A DNA stretch of 64,000 nt from Rhodothermales bacterium (lineage in GTDB: Bacteria; Bacteroidota; Rhodothermia; Rhodothermales; JANQRZ01). Under the pieces are notes generated by a model. The model was not told the DNA's origin. It ran no database searches and saw nothing but the letters and a program-made list of their open reading frames with translations. Below are positions 1 to 9,616 of the stretch, piece by piece (positions within the stretch are counted from its first letter, which is position 1; each line of letters opens with the position of its first letter). Location: positions 47,761-111,760 of the forward strand of contig JBDUXZ010000021.1 in assembly GCA_039944855.1 (NCBI GenBank), given 5' to 3'. The position numbers and the translations under genes are program-made.

Positions 1-3000
1 CGAGCTCATCGTCCTCGAGCTGATAGTGCACCTGGAGGGCTTGCTTGAGCGCAGCCTGGAGCGAGGCCATCTGGTCCGGTTCCAGCGCTCGCCGCGGCGT
101 TACGAGGAGGGCGTTGCGGCGGTCCTCGACGTACGGGATCACGCGTTGTGTCCGCTTCGACATGGCGTCGCCCGGGTCCTCGGCAGCCTGCTCGTTCGTG
201 GCCCAGTACCCCCGCTCGGTGTCGAGCACGAACCCCATTTGGTGCTTGTCCTTCCGCCGCGCCCAGCCCGTGTTGATCCGCCAGAGCGTCGCGGCGTTAC
301 CATACGCTACCTCGGCGATGTCGTGGCCGTCTGCGCGAACGGACCCCATGCGCGCCGTAGGGCGCCCGTCCTGCTCCCCGAACCGGACACCGGTAACGAT
401 CTCGTATCCGAGCCGCATCCGCTCCTCCTCGTCGGAGGTGATGCGCTCGCGTCGCTTCGTGGAGACGTTCTCGAGCCGGAACAGCTGGGTCAGCGCAACC
501 GACAGCTCCTCCCCACACCGCTCGCACACGTCGTAAGCGTCGACGTCGCCGGCGAGGGGGTGGAGGTAGCCACACTGCTCGCACCGCTTGGCCCGATGGG
601 TGAGCACGCCGTCGTCTTGGCCGGGCGTCTCGGCAGCCACCGGGAGGATCACCTTGTTGATGACGTACTGCGACCCCTCGTGGTAGACGATAGCCCGAGG
701 TCCGAACTCGCTGATGGCGAGGAACCGCGGTCGCGAGAGGAACTCGTCGTGCTGGCGTTTCCGCCGGGCGGGGATGTAGGCCGACAGGGGGAGGCGCGGG
801 AAGTTGTAGCCGGGGAGGAACCCCTCGCTGGCGAAGTAGCGGTAGCTGTAGAAATCGCTCTGCCCCACGCTGTCGACCTGCGTCAGCAGCTCGAGCTGCT
901 GCTCGGCCTCGCGCCGGAGCCGTTTGGCTTCGTTCTTATCACGGAGCCCGCGGGAGGCGTCCTTCACAATGGCCGTCTGCGCAGTGAACTGCGCGAGCGC
1001 CGAGCGGTAGAGGGAGCGCCACCGGTCGCACGCCTTGTCGAACTGCCGCGGCGCCTGGCGGAGCACGTCGTCGACCCAACTGGAACTATACCAGTCTGCA
1101 TCGCCTAGCGCCTCTTGGACGGCACCGAGGATGTGACGGACCCGTTGCCCCGCCCGTTCGCGCGGCCCGTCGCCCTCGATCTGAGCACGCACGCGCTCGT
1201 GGAGCTCTAGGGAGGGCGTCTCGCCTTCCACGTCGAGCACGTCGAGGAGCGACTTACCAAGACTCAGGCGCGTCTCGGCCAACCACACAGCGTGGACGTG
1301 GGAGCGCACGAGGTCCTCATTGGCGAGGTCAAGCCGGGGAGGCGAGACGGCCCCCGCGACCATCCGCTCGGGCCGCCGGAAGAAGTATTGGTCGTGCGAG
1401 GAGCCGGTCGTGCAGTAGGTGAAGACGAGGGCAGGCTGGCCGCTTCGGCCGGCGCGGCCGCTCCGCTGGGCGTAGTTGGCCGGGGTGGGCGGGACGTTGC
1501 GGAGGTTGACGACGTTGAGGCTGCCGATGTCGACCCCCAGCTCCATCGTCGGCGAGCAGTAGAGGATGGGCAGGCGGGCGTCCTCGAAGCGCTCCTCGCG
1601 CTCCTCGCGCTCGGCGTAGGGCACCTGCGCGGTATGTTCACGGGCCTCCATCCCATGCAGTCCCTGAGCGACATGTCGGTAGAAGTCGACGAAGAAGGCG
1701 TTCGTCTGACCGCCCTCCTCGGGCAGTGCCGGCACGCGGATGGGGTCGTGGAACGATCGCTCTCCGCTCCCGGCCCGCCACACGAGTGCTGCAGCGGGGA
1801 CCTGGTACCCAGGCACCTCGTCGTCTCCGTCCGGCTCCAGCACGCGCTCCACGAGCCCCGCCGTCCGCAGCGCCTCGAACAGCTGGCGGATGATCTCCTC
1901 CCGATCTTTCAGCGAAGGGCGCTCGTTTAGGTGCCCGAACGTAGTCGGACGGCCGAGCAGCAGCCCAAACCCGCCTCGGGCTGAGAGGAATGTGTGCCCG
2001 CGCCAGTCGCCCTTTTTACGCGATCGGGGCAGCACGGTCGTGGCCACCTCTAACTTCTCGTCCTCGTCCATGGCCCACGCGCCTGAGAGCCGCTGTGCGC
2101 TCTGCTGTTGCATCCGCTCCTGGAAGCGGGCATCGAGGTAATCGACCTTCACGGCGAGCTCGCGCCGCATGTAGTCGAGAAGGGCACGCGCCACGTGGCA
2201 CCGCGTCGCCGCGTTGGCCTCGGCGAGGGCGGGGTGCAGCCCCGACCAGATATCGTCGGCATCACACAGCTCGTCGAGCGAGCGGTAGTCGATCTCGAGC
2301 AGGCCGGCTTGCTCCAGGTTCGGAGCCGTCACGCGCCATCCGCGCCGGAGATCGCGGTAGAGCCGGTAACCCAGCACTTGTCGGAATGCGTGCTCCGTGT
2401 CCTCCTTAGCGGCGAACCGGACGGTGGGGTCGGCGGCGTAGTCATCGAAGGGGAGCCGCATCGCATCCGCTACTCGCTGCGTAAGCTCGTCGTGGCGAAT
2501 ACCCCGCGCGCCGGCGTCCTCCACGGCTCGGTAGAGCGCGCCGCGGAGCAGGCCCACTTCGACGAAATCGTTGAAATGCCCAGCCTGGAGAGCGGCGTCC
2601 TGTCGGTTGTCCGTGAACGAGAGGAGCTTGCGGGCTTCCGCCTTGAGCGTCTGCTCCGTGCGAAGCCGTCGTACCGCCGAGAGACTTAGGATCGTCGTCG
2701 CAGTGCTCCGCCCCTCCGAGCCGAGCGTGGTGAGCTTGGCGAAGTCGCTGCGTTGGCGGCTCCCGTACGCGACCCCGCACCGTAAGCAGAATCTGAACGG
2801 AGCGGTGAGGAACGCGGCCCGTTGGCCGATTGGGTCTTCCAACCCATCTGCCGTCACGGCGACGGAGGACGGGAGGTACTTGCGCCGGTCTTTGCGCAGT
2901 CGCGCCCCCCCAGCAGTCTCCTCTAGCCAATCGTCCGGAAGCCGCATGGCGATTGCGGCATCGTCCTCTGGCCACGGCTGCGAGGTGCTCAAGTAGAGGA

Positions 3001-4516
3001 AGCCGGCCTCTCCTTCGAGCTCGTCGTTGTACTGGTCCCGGAGGTCGCGCGGCACGTACTGGACCCGGCCCGTGGCGGGGTCGGCCGTGCGACGGATGGT
3101 GTAGTACTCCTGCCCGCACTCGCGGCAGAAGGCGAGCGGGAGCAGCACCTTGTCGCGATTGCCGGGTACGTATTGTTGCTTGTGGACGGTGACGTACCGA
3201 TCCCCCTCGCGCTCTGGCGATGCATGAACGGTGTCGCCCCGGCTGATGAACTGGTGAAGCCGGAAAGCGAAGGGGCGGAAGCCGGACGTGGGGTCGCGCC
3301 CAGCGTTATAGCCGGCCATAAGCCCCGCCTCCAGCTCGTGCGCGCACTGCTCTACCGAGACACCCGTGAGAACGCTCAGCTCTTGGGCAGCCCCGTCGTT
3401 ACCGAGCAGGCTTCGCGGCGTCACCCGCGCAAGCCGCGAAGCCTCTTCGTCCCATCTGACGCCGAACACGCTCTCGATCCACCGAGAGAGCGGGTCGGCG
3501 ATGAAGTCTTCGTAGCTCGGCGGCGCCTCCTTGCGACCCTCGTTCAAGCGCGTCGTGAGGGCGTCGATGAACGCCCCATCGTCAGATGACCAAGCACGAG
3601 TAGCCCGGCGTAGGGTCTCGCCGATGACGTCCTCGGTACGAACCTCACTCCCGAACAGCCGCGTCGCAACGTCGGCGACGGCCGCCTGCTGCTCGGCGTA
3701 GCTCCCCCCACTCGCCATTGTCGCCGACGTCCCGACGCACCGGAGGCCAGCCCCCCCCATCCGGTCGCGGACGCGTCGGACCAGGAGGGCGACATCCGCT
3801 CCCTGTCGGCCTCGGTACGTGTGGAGCTCGTCTAGCACGAGGAAGCGCAGCCCCTCTGCGGCTTTGATCAGGTTCCGCTCCTGGGGGCGGGTCATCAGGA
3901 GTTCCAGCATCACGTAGTTCGTGAGCAGGATGTCCGGCGGGTTCGCGACGATCGCCTTCTTTTGCGCATCGTTTTCCTGCCCCGTGTAACGTGCGAAGGT
4001 CGCCGGCGCGTTGCCAGTGGTCGGGTCGCCCAGAAACTTCTCGAGCTCGCCGTACTGGCTGTTCGCCAGCGCGTTCATGGGGTATACGACGATCGCCTTA
4101 ATCCCTTGTCCGCTACCCGCGCGAAGGACGTGGTCCACAATGGGGACGATGTAGGAGAGGCTCTTCCCCGAGCCCGTCCCCGTAGTCAGGACGTAGTTGC
4201 GGCCCGCCTGAGCGACGCGGATGGCGTCGGCCTGGTGGCGGTACAACCGCAAGGATCGCCTGCCTCCGGTGTCTTGGTCGAGGCGGAAGATGTCAGCGCA
4301 TGTCGGGTGAAGTACTCCCTCGTTGACTAGGTCATCCACGCGCTCGGCAGGTTCGAACGATGGATTGAGCTGGATCAGCGGGTCAGGCCAGAGCAGCCCG
4401 GACCGTAGCTCGTCCTCGACACGCTCTGCGATGCGCTCGTCCTCGATGCGAATGAAGCTGCGGATGTAGGAGGCGTAATCCCCCACCAGCGCCTCGCGTA
4501 ACCCGAACACGTCCAT
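1..4516 (-). CDS. MZB/DUF1998-type DEAD/DEAH-box helicase (DrmA/MrfA-like), C-terminus cut by window edge
   Basis: An open frame runs without interruption from ATG at 4516 to the window edge (at least 1,505 codons), so the stop codon is not seen. Visible helicase motifs: Walker [10 protein letters not shown] near residue 111, motif Ia [10 protein letters not shown], a DEAH-box variant DELH near 229, FTDNRQDA near 632, then MELGVDIGS near 986 and [10 protein letters not shown] near 1015. Cys pairs (CRECG, CLRCG) lie in the middle, and a C-terminal four-Cys cluster (CEQCG...CERCG, near 1310) is followed by the [11 protein letters not shown] region, as in MZB/DUF1998 helicases. Known relatives act in DNA repair (MrfA) or phage defence (DISARM DrmA/DrmB, other defence islands). 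The divergent HNH gene supports a defence or DNA-surveillance role, which is inference. The exact subfamily is not settled. Confidence 0.9.
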   Translation of the reverse strand, partial: MDVFGLREALVGDYASYIRSFIRIEDERIAERVEDELRSGLLWPDPLIQLNPSFEPAERVDDLVNEGVLHPTCADIFRLDQDTGGRRSLRLYRHQADAIRVAQAGRNYVLTTGTGSGKSLSYIVPIVDHVLRAGSGQGIKAIVVYPMNALANSQYGELEKFLGDPTTGNAPATFARYTGQENDAQKKAIVANPPDILLTNYVMLELLMTRPQERNLIKAAEGLRFLVLDELHTYRGRQGADVALLVRRVRDRMGGAGLRCVGTSATMASGGSYAEQQAAVADVATRLFGSEVRTEDVIGETLRRATRAWSSDDGAFIDALTTRLNEGRKEAPPSYEDFIADPLSRWIESVFGVRWDEEASRLARVTPRSLLGNDGAAQELSVLTGVSVEQCAHELEAGLMAGYNAGRDPTSGFRPFAFRLHQFISRGDTVHASPEREGDRYVTVHKQQYVPGNRDKVLLPLAFCRECGQEYYTIRRTADPATGRVQYVPRDLRDQYNDELEGEAGFLYLSTSQPWPEDDAAIAMRLPDDWLEETAGGARLRKDRRKYLPSSVAVTADGLEDPIGQRAAFLTAPFRFCLRCGVAYGSRQRSDFAKLTTLGSEGRSTATTILSLSAVRRLRTEQTLKAEARKLLSFTDNRQDAALQAGHFNDFVEVGLLRGALYRAVEDAGARGIRHDELTQRVADAMRLPFDDYAADPTVRFAAKEDTEHAFRQVLGYRLYRDLRRGWRVTAPNLEQAGLLEIDYRSLDELCDADDIWSGLHPALAEANAATRCHVARALLDYMRRELAVKVDYLDARFQERMQQQSAQRLSGAWAMDEDEKLEVATTVLPRSRKKGDWRGHTFLSARGGFGLLLGRPTTFGHLNERPSLKDREEIIRQLFEALRTAGLVERVLEPDGDDEVPGYQVPAAALVWRAGSGERSFHDPIRVPALPEEGGQTNAFFVDFYRHVAQGLHGMEAREHTAQVPYAEREEREERFEDARLPILYCSPTMELGVDIGSLNVVNLRNVPPTPANYAQRSGRAGRSGQPALVFTYCTTGSSHDQYFFRRPERMVAGAVSPPRLDLANEDLVRSHVHAVWLAETRLSLGKSLLDVLDVEGETPSLELHERVRAQIEGDGPRERAGQRVRHILGAVQEALGDADWYSSSWVDDVLRQAPRQFDKACDRWRSLYRSALAQFTAQTAIVKDASRGLRDKNEAKRLRREAEQQLELLTQVDSVGQSDFYSYRYFASEGFLPGYNFPRLPLSAYIPARRKRQHDEFLSRPRFLAISEFGPRAIVYHEGSQYVINKVILPVAAETPGQDDGVLTHRAKRCEQCGYLHPLAGDVDAYDVCERCGEELSVALTQLFRLENVSTKRRERITSDEEERMRLGYEIVTGVRFGEQDGRPTARMGSVRADGHDIAEVAYGNAATLWRINTGWARRKDKHQMGFVLDTERGYWATNEQAAEDPGDAMSKRTQRVIPYVEDRRNALLVTPRRALEPDQMASLQAALKQALQVHYQLEDDEL

Positions 4517-4526
4517 AGAGTGGCCC

Positions 4527-4748
4527 CTACCTCTTTCTTTGAATCCCTGAACAGAGGGCTAATTCTGCTTGCCTCAACTCAACTGTGATACTGTTAGGAA
4601 GATAACCCATAGCATAGTCTGCTAGCCAAGTATCCTCTGGAGCAGCGGTGAGTCGCTTTGACAGGCTTGAGGGGAAGCGCTGTTCTTGAGAGAGCGTAGC
4701 CGCGATCGAGAGGAACGGATGATCGGTCCCTGGATTAGCACGTGCGAG
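4527..4748 (-). pseudogene. Possible gene remnant (about 73 codons, no start codon) directly upstream of the helicase
   Basis: On the minus strand an open frame from after a TAA (4751-4749) to a TAG (4529-4527) encodes a protein-like, non-repetitive sequence (contains HPFLSIAATLSQEQRF and EDTWLADYAMGYLPN). It ends only 10 nt before the helicase ATG, the spacing expected of an upstream operon gene. It has no ATG/GTG/TTG at its beginning; the only ATG lies about 25 codons before its end. It may be the tail of a decayed gene, a leader peptide region, or chance. The same DNA must contain the promoter of the divergent HNH gene. The local base composition is more AT-rich than the flanks. Confidence 0.3.
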
Positions 4749-4781
4749 TTAGCTTGTGGCCTTCCCAGGGACTAGAAGCGT

Positions 4782-5789
4782 ATGCGCGTCTATATCGCCA
4801 TCACCGATGCCAACTGGTTCAGCCACCTCTTCCAGCTGGCCCTGCGCCCCGAGGGGCTCGACGAGGCCAATTTCTGGAAGCCATCGGGGCGCACGGGCTT
4901 CCGGGCCTTGTCATTCGGCGAGCCTCTCCTGTTCAAGCTCCGCGTCGCTGACGGTGACGCCATCGCCGGCTTCGGTCTCTTCGCCGCCTTCCGCCACCTC
5001 AGCGTCCGCGAGGCGTGGCGAGCATTCGGCGAGGCCAACGGCGCAGCGTCCCTCGAGGAGATGGCCGCTCGCGTCGCTCAATACGTTGCTGGCGTGGAAC
5101 TCGGATACGGAGCACTCCAGCACCGTGTCGGTTGCCTTCTTCTCGCCGCGCCCGTTCTCTTCCCCCGAGAGATGTGGATCCGAAAGCCCGACGACTGGGC
5201 TCCGTCGATCCAAGTGGGCAAGGGATACGACTCGACGCGAGGGGAAGGCCGCCGGATCTGGCAGGCATGCCTCGAGCGCACAGCCACGCTCGGCCAAGCC
5301 CTCGACCTGGGCGATCCGATGGACATTCCCACCGGCACGAGCCGTGAACTTGGAGCGCAGCGGACGCTCTTCAACGTCGACCCCGGCGAGCGCTATGGTG
5401 CCCCGAAGACCATCCGCCCCCGCCTCGGCCAGGGCACGTTCCGCTACGCCCTCGAACAGGCTTATGGCCGGTGCGCCGTCACGGGCGAACACTCGCTCCC
5501 CGCCCTCGACGCCGCCCACATCGTCCCCTACGGCGAGGGCGGCGACCACGCCCTCGAGAACGGACTCCTCCTCCGCGCCGACGTCCACCGCCTCTTCGAC
5601 AGCGGCTACGTCACCGTCACCCCAGACTACGAGTTCCGCGTGAGCCGCCGCCTCCGCGACGACTACGACAATGGGAAAGTCTACTACCAACACGACGGCC
5701 AGACCATCTGGACGCCAGGCGCCCCGTACCCGAAGCCGGACCCCGAGCGGCTCGAACTCCATTCCACGAAGCGGTTCCTAGATGCGTAA
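4782..5789 (+). CDS. HNH endonuclease with N-terminal EVE/SRA-like reader region
   Basis: A 335-residue protein. The first ~110 residues (MRVYIAITDANWF..., then FKLRVADGDAIAGFGLF) resemble the N-terminal half of putative restriction endonucleases, where an EVE/PUA-like fold is expected to sense modified bases. The C-terminal third holds an HNH_2-type nuclease core: RCAVTG, then DAAHIVPY, ENGLLL and DVHRLFD supply the metal-binding His/Asn residues. ATG 4782 is preferred because family members begin with a short M-x-VYI start. It is transcribed away from the giant helicase across a 265-bp spacer. The pair looks like a defence module: the nuclease would cut DNA selected by its reader domain and the helicase would translocate or unwind it. 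The fold assignment is by pattern recognition only; HNH is firm, the N-terminal domain is less so. Confidence 0.85.
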   Translation: MRVYIAITDANWFSHLFQLALRPEGLDEANFWKPSGRTGFRALSFGEPLLFKLRVADGDAIAGFGLFAAFRHLSVREAWRAFGEANGAASLEEMAARVAQYVAGVELGYGALQHRVGCLLLAAPVLFPREMWIRKPDDWAPSIQVGKGYDSTRGEGRRIWQACLERTATLGQALDLGDPMDIPTGTSRELGAQRTLFNVDPGERYGAPKTIRPRLGQGTFRYALEQAYGRCAVTGEHSLPALDAAHIVPYGEGGDHALENGLLLRADVHRLFDSGYVTVTPDYEFRVSRRLRDDYDNGKVYYQHDGQTIWTPGAPYPKPDPERLELHSTKRFLDA

Positions 5790-6047
5790 GGGCAGCGCTA
5801 GTAAGGTGCATTCAGACGGCAGCCCCCGCGCATTCACGGCGCGCACGCTCGTCGAGCGAGCGGCGGGCCTCAACCGTAACACCCGCGGTGAGCGCCTCCC
5901 GTACGTCGCCGTGGAGCCCGGCCCCACGGAGCGAGGTACGCTCTGACTGTTGCAGCCACGCCAGTACGAACGAAGGCGAAGCAATGCGCACTGATTTGTC
6001 GGATATATGCCGTACCGGGTATCCAGGGGCGCACTGCATAATCAAAC
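5790..6047. other. Gene-free stretch after the HNH gene
   Basis: No convincing gene was found. A 77-codon minus-strand frame (6045-5812) exists, but nothing in it is recognisable and it sits in the 3' flank of the tRNA. No transposase, integrase or repeat was recognised. It probably includes the 3' end of the HNH transcript running toward the convergent tRNA gene. Confidence 0.4.
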
Positions 6048-6090
6048 AAGCGGCCCAGAATCAGCGTTTCCGCTTCGTCTGGGCCGCTTT
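6048..6090 (-). terminator. Rho-independent terminator after tRNA-Ala(CGC)
   Basis: A 12-bp perfect stem (6048-6059 with 6078-6089) encloses an 18-nt loop that itself contains AGCG/CGCT. It lies 8 nt downstream of the tRNA 3' end on the minus strand and is followed by a short T-containing run (CTTGTTTGATT). Since the HNH gene converges on it, it may serve both strands. Confidence 0.8.
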
Positions 6091-6097
6091 AGGGGCG

Positions 6098-6170
6098 TGG
6101 AGCTAAGGAGATTCGAACTCCTGACCTCTGCAGTGCGATTGCAGCGCTCTACCAACTGAGCTATAGCCCC
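6098..6170 (-). tRNA. tRNA-Ala, anticodon CGC
   Basis: A 73-nt cloverleaf reads from 6170 to 6098. Acceptor GGGGCTA pairs with TAGCTCC and includes the G3:U70 wobble pair that defines alanine tRNA. The D arm is GCTC-AGTTGGTA-GAGC. The anticodon stem is CTGCA/TGCAG with loop ATCGCAC, giving anticodon CGC. The T arm is AGGAG-TTCGAAT-CTCCT. The discriminator is A and CCA is not encoded. It is almost identical to the tRNA-Ala(GGC) at 25,340 except in the anticodon loop and compensated T-stem pairs. Confidence 0.97.
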
Positions 6171-6247
6171 GGTGGAGCACCCAATATACAACGCCGCGCA
6201 GGCGGTTCAAGACGGTGTCCCCGCGCGCCGGCGTCCTAATCCGCTTT

Positions 6248-7252
6248 TCACTCAGCGTCCGCCAGCACGCACGCGAAGAGCAGCGGCGCCACGATCGTCG
6301 CGTCGCTCTCGACGACGTACTTCGGCGTGTCGGGGCCGAGCTTGCCCCACGTGATCTTCTCGTTCGGCACGGCGCCGGAGTACGAGCCGAAGCTCGTCGT
6401 GGAGTCGGAGATCTGGCAGAAGTAAGCCCACAGCGGCGTCCGCCGGTCCATGTCCTGCTCCAGCATCGGGACGACGCAGATGGGGAAGTCACCCGCGATG
6501 CCACCGCCGATCTGGAAGAAGCCGATGCCGCCGTCGGCGCTCGTCTCGGTGTACCAGTCGGCCAGCCAGGTCATGTACTCGATCCCGGTCTTGACGGTGT
6601 GCGGGCTCTTCACGTCGCCCAGCAGGACGTGAGCGGCGAAGATGTTGCCCGACGTGGAGTCCTCCCAACCCGGGACGACGATGGGGAGGCCCTTCTCAGC
6701 CGCGGCGACGAGCCACGAGTCCTTCGGATCGATCTGGTAGTACCCCTCCAACTCGCCCGAGCGGATGATCCGGTAGAGGTACTCGTGCGGGAAGTAGCGC
6801 TCGCCGTCGGCCTCGGCCTGCGTCCACTGCCCGACGAGGGCTTTTTCGAGTCGGCGGAACGCTTCTTCCTCGGGGATGCAGGTGTCGGTGACGCGGTTCA
6901 TCCCGCGCTCCAGAAGCGCCTGCTCGTCGGCCGGGCTGAGGTCGCGGTAGTGGGGGACGCGCTCGTAAAAGTCGTGGGCGACGAGGTTGAAGAGGTCCTC
7001 TTCGAGGTTCGCGCCGGTGCAGGAGATGATGTGGACCTTGTCCTGCCGGATCATCTCGGCGAGGCTGAGCCCGAGCTCGGCCGTGCTCATCGCCCCGGCG
7101 AGGGAGACCAGCATCCGCCCGCCGCCGTCGAGGTGGGCGCGGTAGCCGTCGGCGGCGTCGACGAGCGCGGCGGCGTTGAAGTGGCGGTAGTGGTGCCGGA
7201 CGAAGCGGGCGACGGCGGCGTAGTCGGTGGCGGTCTGGGTGTCGACGGGCAT
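6248..7252 (-). CDS. Deoxyhypusine synthase-family protein (possible homospermidine synthase)
   Basis: 334 residues from ATG 7252 (MPVDTQTATDY). A longer frame upstream is low-complexity leader DNA, so the shorter start is chosen. The family uses NAD and the aminobutyl group of spermidine. Typical landmarks are present: SLAGAMSTAELG, SCTGANLEEDLF, GIEYMTWLADWY, GGGIAGDFPI, and NEKITWGKLG, with K304 matching the catalytic lysine of eukaryotic deoxyhypusine synthase. Bacteria lack eIF5A, and bacterial homologues have been proposed or shown to act on small polyamines, for example making homospermidine. The divergent speA-aguB-aguA genes make putrescine, so a polyamine-aminobutyl-transferase role is a reasonable inference. 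The product is untested here. Confidence 0.85.
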   Translation of the reverse strand: MPVDTQTATDYAAVARFVRHHYRHFNAAALVDAADGYRAHLDGGGRMLVSLAGAMSTAELGLSLAEMIRQDKVHIISCTGANLEEDLFNLVAHDFYERVPHYRDLSPADEQALLERGMNRVTDTCIPEEEAFRRLEKALVGQWTQAEADGERYFPHEYLYRIIRSGELEGYYQIDPKDSWLVAAAEKGLPIVVPGWEDSTSGNIFAAHVLLGDVKSPHTVKTGIEYMTWLADWYTETSADGGIGFFQIGGGIAGDFPICVVPMLEQDMDRRTPLWAYFCQISDSTTSFGSYSGAVPNEKITWGKLGPDTPKYVVESDATIVAPLLFACVLADAE

Positions 7253-7260
7253 GGGCTTCA

Positions 7261-7400
7261 GAGAATGGAGGAGGCGAGGAATCGAAGGGTCGAGGATCGG
7301 GGAGGCGAAGAATCGGGGAGACGAGGAATCGAAGACGGCGACACGGCGGGCGGGCTCTGCGTCTCTTCCGCTCTTCGACTCTTCCGTTCTTCGTCTCTTT
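7261..7400 (-). repeat. Iterated-word leader of the DHS-like gene, with a 30-nt block shared with the dapD leader
   Basis: The 5' leader of the DHS-like gene is built of near-repeats of CCTCG, TTCGATTCC and CTTCGCCTCC on the coding strand. The block at 7297-7326 (minus strand) matches 30612-30641 upstream of dapD (plus strand) at about 28 of 30 positions. In both cases it lies a short distance before the start codon and in the same orientation relative to the gene. Its function is unknown. Confidence 0.7.
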
Positions 7401-7579
7401 GCGAGTGGGGCGGCGCGAACCGGAGGCGTCGCGCGGGGTTCCAACGGACAGCCGCTGGTGGCCGCGCGCGTATCCGAAGTTTACGCAAGACGCGCCGGCT
7501 ATCGGAACTGCCCCAGCGTCGTTCCGTTTAGCGCGCCGTGTCCCGACCCCGTGCTTTCCGCCTCTAGCCCACCGTTCTA

Positions 7580-9577
7580 TTGAGCCCTGACACCCTCGCC
7601 CCCACGCCCGACGCCGTCGCCGCCGAACTCACCGAAGCGGAAGCTTGGACCCCGGCCGACGCCGAGCGGCTCTACCACGTCCCGTCCTGGGGCGAGCGCT
7701 ACTTCCACGTCAACGAGCGTGGGCACGCGGCCGTCCGCCCGTGCTACGGCAGCGACCTCTCCGTCGACATCCACGCCGTCGCCGAGGAGCTCGGGCGGCA
7801 GGGCGTCGAGTTCCCCGCCCTTATCCGGTTCCAGGACCTCCTCGCCACGCGCGTCACCGAGCTGAACGAGGCGTTCCGCTCGGCCATCTCCGAGGCGGGG
7901 TACGAGGGGCGCTACACCGGCGTCTACCCGATCAAGGTCAACCAGCTCCGCGAGGTCGTCGAGGACATCGTCGAGGCGGGGAAGCCGTACGACTTCGGGC
8001 TGGAGTGTGGGTCGAAGGCCGAGCTCGTCGCCACGCTCTCGCACCTCGAAGACGACGAGACGCTGCTGATCTGCAACGGCTATAAGGACAATGAAATGCT
8101 CCGGCTGATGCTGACCTTCCAGCGGCTCGGCAAGAACGTCATCCCCGTCGTCGAGAAGCTGGCCGAGTTCGAAGCGATCGAGCGGCTGGCGAACGAGATG
8201 GGCGTCGAGCCCCGGTTCGGCCTCCGCGTCCGCCTCGCGGCGAGCGGCTCCGGCAAGTGGGCCGAGTCCGGCGGCGACCACTCGAAGTTCGGCGTCTCGA
8301 CGCCGGACCTCCTCGACATCGTGGACCGGCTGGAGGCGACGGGGCGGACCGAGGCGCTGCACCTGCTCCACTTCCACCTCGGCAGCCAGATCGCCGACAT
8401 CAACAACCTCAAGGCGGCCGTCCGCGAGATCTCCCGCGTCTACGCCTACCTCCGCCACCGCGGCCTCCCCGTCCGCTACATCGACTGCGGCGGCGGGCTC
8501 GGCGTGAACTACGAGGCCGGCGCGCTCGGCTCCCACGGCGCCGTCGATTACTCGGTGCAGGAGTACGCCAACGCCATCGTCTTCGCCGTGAAGGAGATTT
8601 GCGACGCCGAGGAGGTCCCGCACCCCACGCTCGTGAGCGAGAACGGCCGCGCCCTCACCGCCCACCACTCCGTCCTCATCGTCGAGGTCTTCGGCGCGAC
8701 GACGAAGCCGGAGGCCGACCCGGATTGGACGCCTGCGAAGGGCGATCACGCCATCCTCCACGAGCTCCACCGCATCCACGACCTCGTCCGCTCGAACGGC
8801 CGCGGGCTCCGCCTCGCCGAGATCCTCGAAGCCTACCACGACGCCGCCGAGCAGCGCCAGCAGGCCGACACCCTCTTCTCGTTCGGCTACCTCGACCTCG
8901 CCGAGAAGGCCCGCGCCGAGCGGCTCTACTGGAGCGTCTGCCGCGCCATCAACCAGCGCGTCCACCGCGCCGACCCCGAGTGGCTCCCGCCCGACCTCGA
9001 CGCGCTCGACGACCACCTCGTCGACCAGTACCTCTGCGCGTTCTCCGTCTTCCAGTCGATCCTCGATCACTGGGCGATCGGCCAGCGCTTCCCGATCATG
9101 CCGATCCACCGGCTCGACGAGGAGCCCACGAGACGCGCCACGCTCGTCGACCTCACGTGTGACTCCGACGGGAAGGTGAGCCACTTCGTCGCGCCCGACC
9201 ACGACAAGCGCTTCCTCGAAGTCCACCCGCTCGAGAAGGACGGCCGCTACTTCCTCGGCTTCTTCCTGATGGGGGCCTACCAGGACATCCTCGGCGACAC
9301 GCACAACCTGTTCGGCGGCGTCACCGAGGCCCACGTCTACGCCGACGACGAGGAGCCGGAGAACTTCTACGTCGAGACCGTGATTCGGGGCACGACGGTG
9401 CAGGAGATGCTCGGGCGCGTCCAGTACTTCCCGCAGGGTCTGGAGAAGAAGATGGAACTGCTCCTCCGCAAGAAGTCGAAGGACGGCACGATCCGCCCCC
9501 GCGAGGCCACGGCCGTGCTCGACGCGTACCGCCGCGTCCTCGGCACGTATACCTACTACGACACGCAGTTCGAGTAG
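7580..9577 (+). CDS. speA: Biosynthetic arginine decarboxylase
   Basis: 665 residues, the usual size for the PLP-dependent SpeA family (alanine-racemase fold). It converts arginine to agmatine plus CO2, the first step of the agmatine route to putrescine. Seen in the protein: PLP lysine K119 in GVYPIKVNQ, HFHLGSQI near residue 263, CGGGLGVNYE near 303 and ENGRALTAHHS near 353. The start is TTG at 7580: an in-frame TAG lies 12 nt upstream, no ATG exists near the N-terminus, and the family's early motif (WGERYFHVNERG) begins at residue 37, as expected. aguB follows 39 nt downstream and aguA after that, forming a complete arginine-to-putrescine operon divergent from the DHS-like gene. Confidence 0.95.
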   Translation: MSPDTLAPTPDAVAAELTEAEAWTPADAERLYHVPSWGERYFHVNERGHAAVRPCYGSDLSVDIHAVAEELGRQGVEFPALIRFQDLLATRVTELNEAFRSAISEAGYEGRYTGVYPIKVNQLREVVEDIVEAGKPYDFGLECGSKAELVATLSHLEDDETLLICNGYKDNEMLRLMLTFQRLGKNVIPVVEKLAEFEAIERLANEMGVEPRFGLRVRLAASGSGKWAESGGDHSKFGVSTPDLLDIVDRLEATGRTEALHLLHFHLGSQIADINNLKAAVREISRVYAYLRHRGLPVRYIDCGGGLGVNYEAGALGSHGAVDYSVQEYANAIVFAVKEICDAEEVPHPTLVSENGRALTAHHSVLIVEVFGATTKPEADPDWTPAKGDHAILHELHRIHDLVRSNGRGLRLAEILEAYHDAAEQRQQADTLFSFGYLDLAEKARAERLYWSVCRAINQRVHRADPEWLPPDLDALDDHLVDQYLCAFSVFQSILDHWAIGQRFPIMPIHRLDEEPTRRATLVDLTCDSDGKVSHFVAPDHDKRFLEVHPLEKDGRYFLGFFLMGAYQDILGDTHNLFGGVTEAHVYADDEEPENFYVETVIRGTTVQEMLGRVQYFPQGLEKKMELLLRKKSKDGTIRPREATAVLDAYRRVLGTYTYYDTQFE

Positions 9578-9616
9578 CGCCGCGCCACCGCCCGAACCAT
9601 CAGCGCCCGCATAGCC

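Noticed and set aside
1..4516. Calling the helicase locus a DISARM system
   Set aside because: The helicase class fits, but no methylase, PLD nuclease or separate DrmB gene is visible in this window, and the gene runs off the edge. A named system would be overreach.
5812..6045. 77-codon minus-strand frame beside tRNA-Ala(CGC)
   Set aside because: No recognisable family, no terminator or promoter of its own, and it overlaps the 3' flank of the tRNA. Kept only as an unexplained stretch.
6098..6170. tRNA-Ala as an integration (att) site for the helicase/HNH island
   Set aside because: The genes lie next to the tRNA, but no duplicated tRNA 3' end and no integrase were seen on the visible side; the left end of the island is outside the window.
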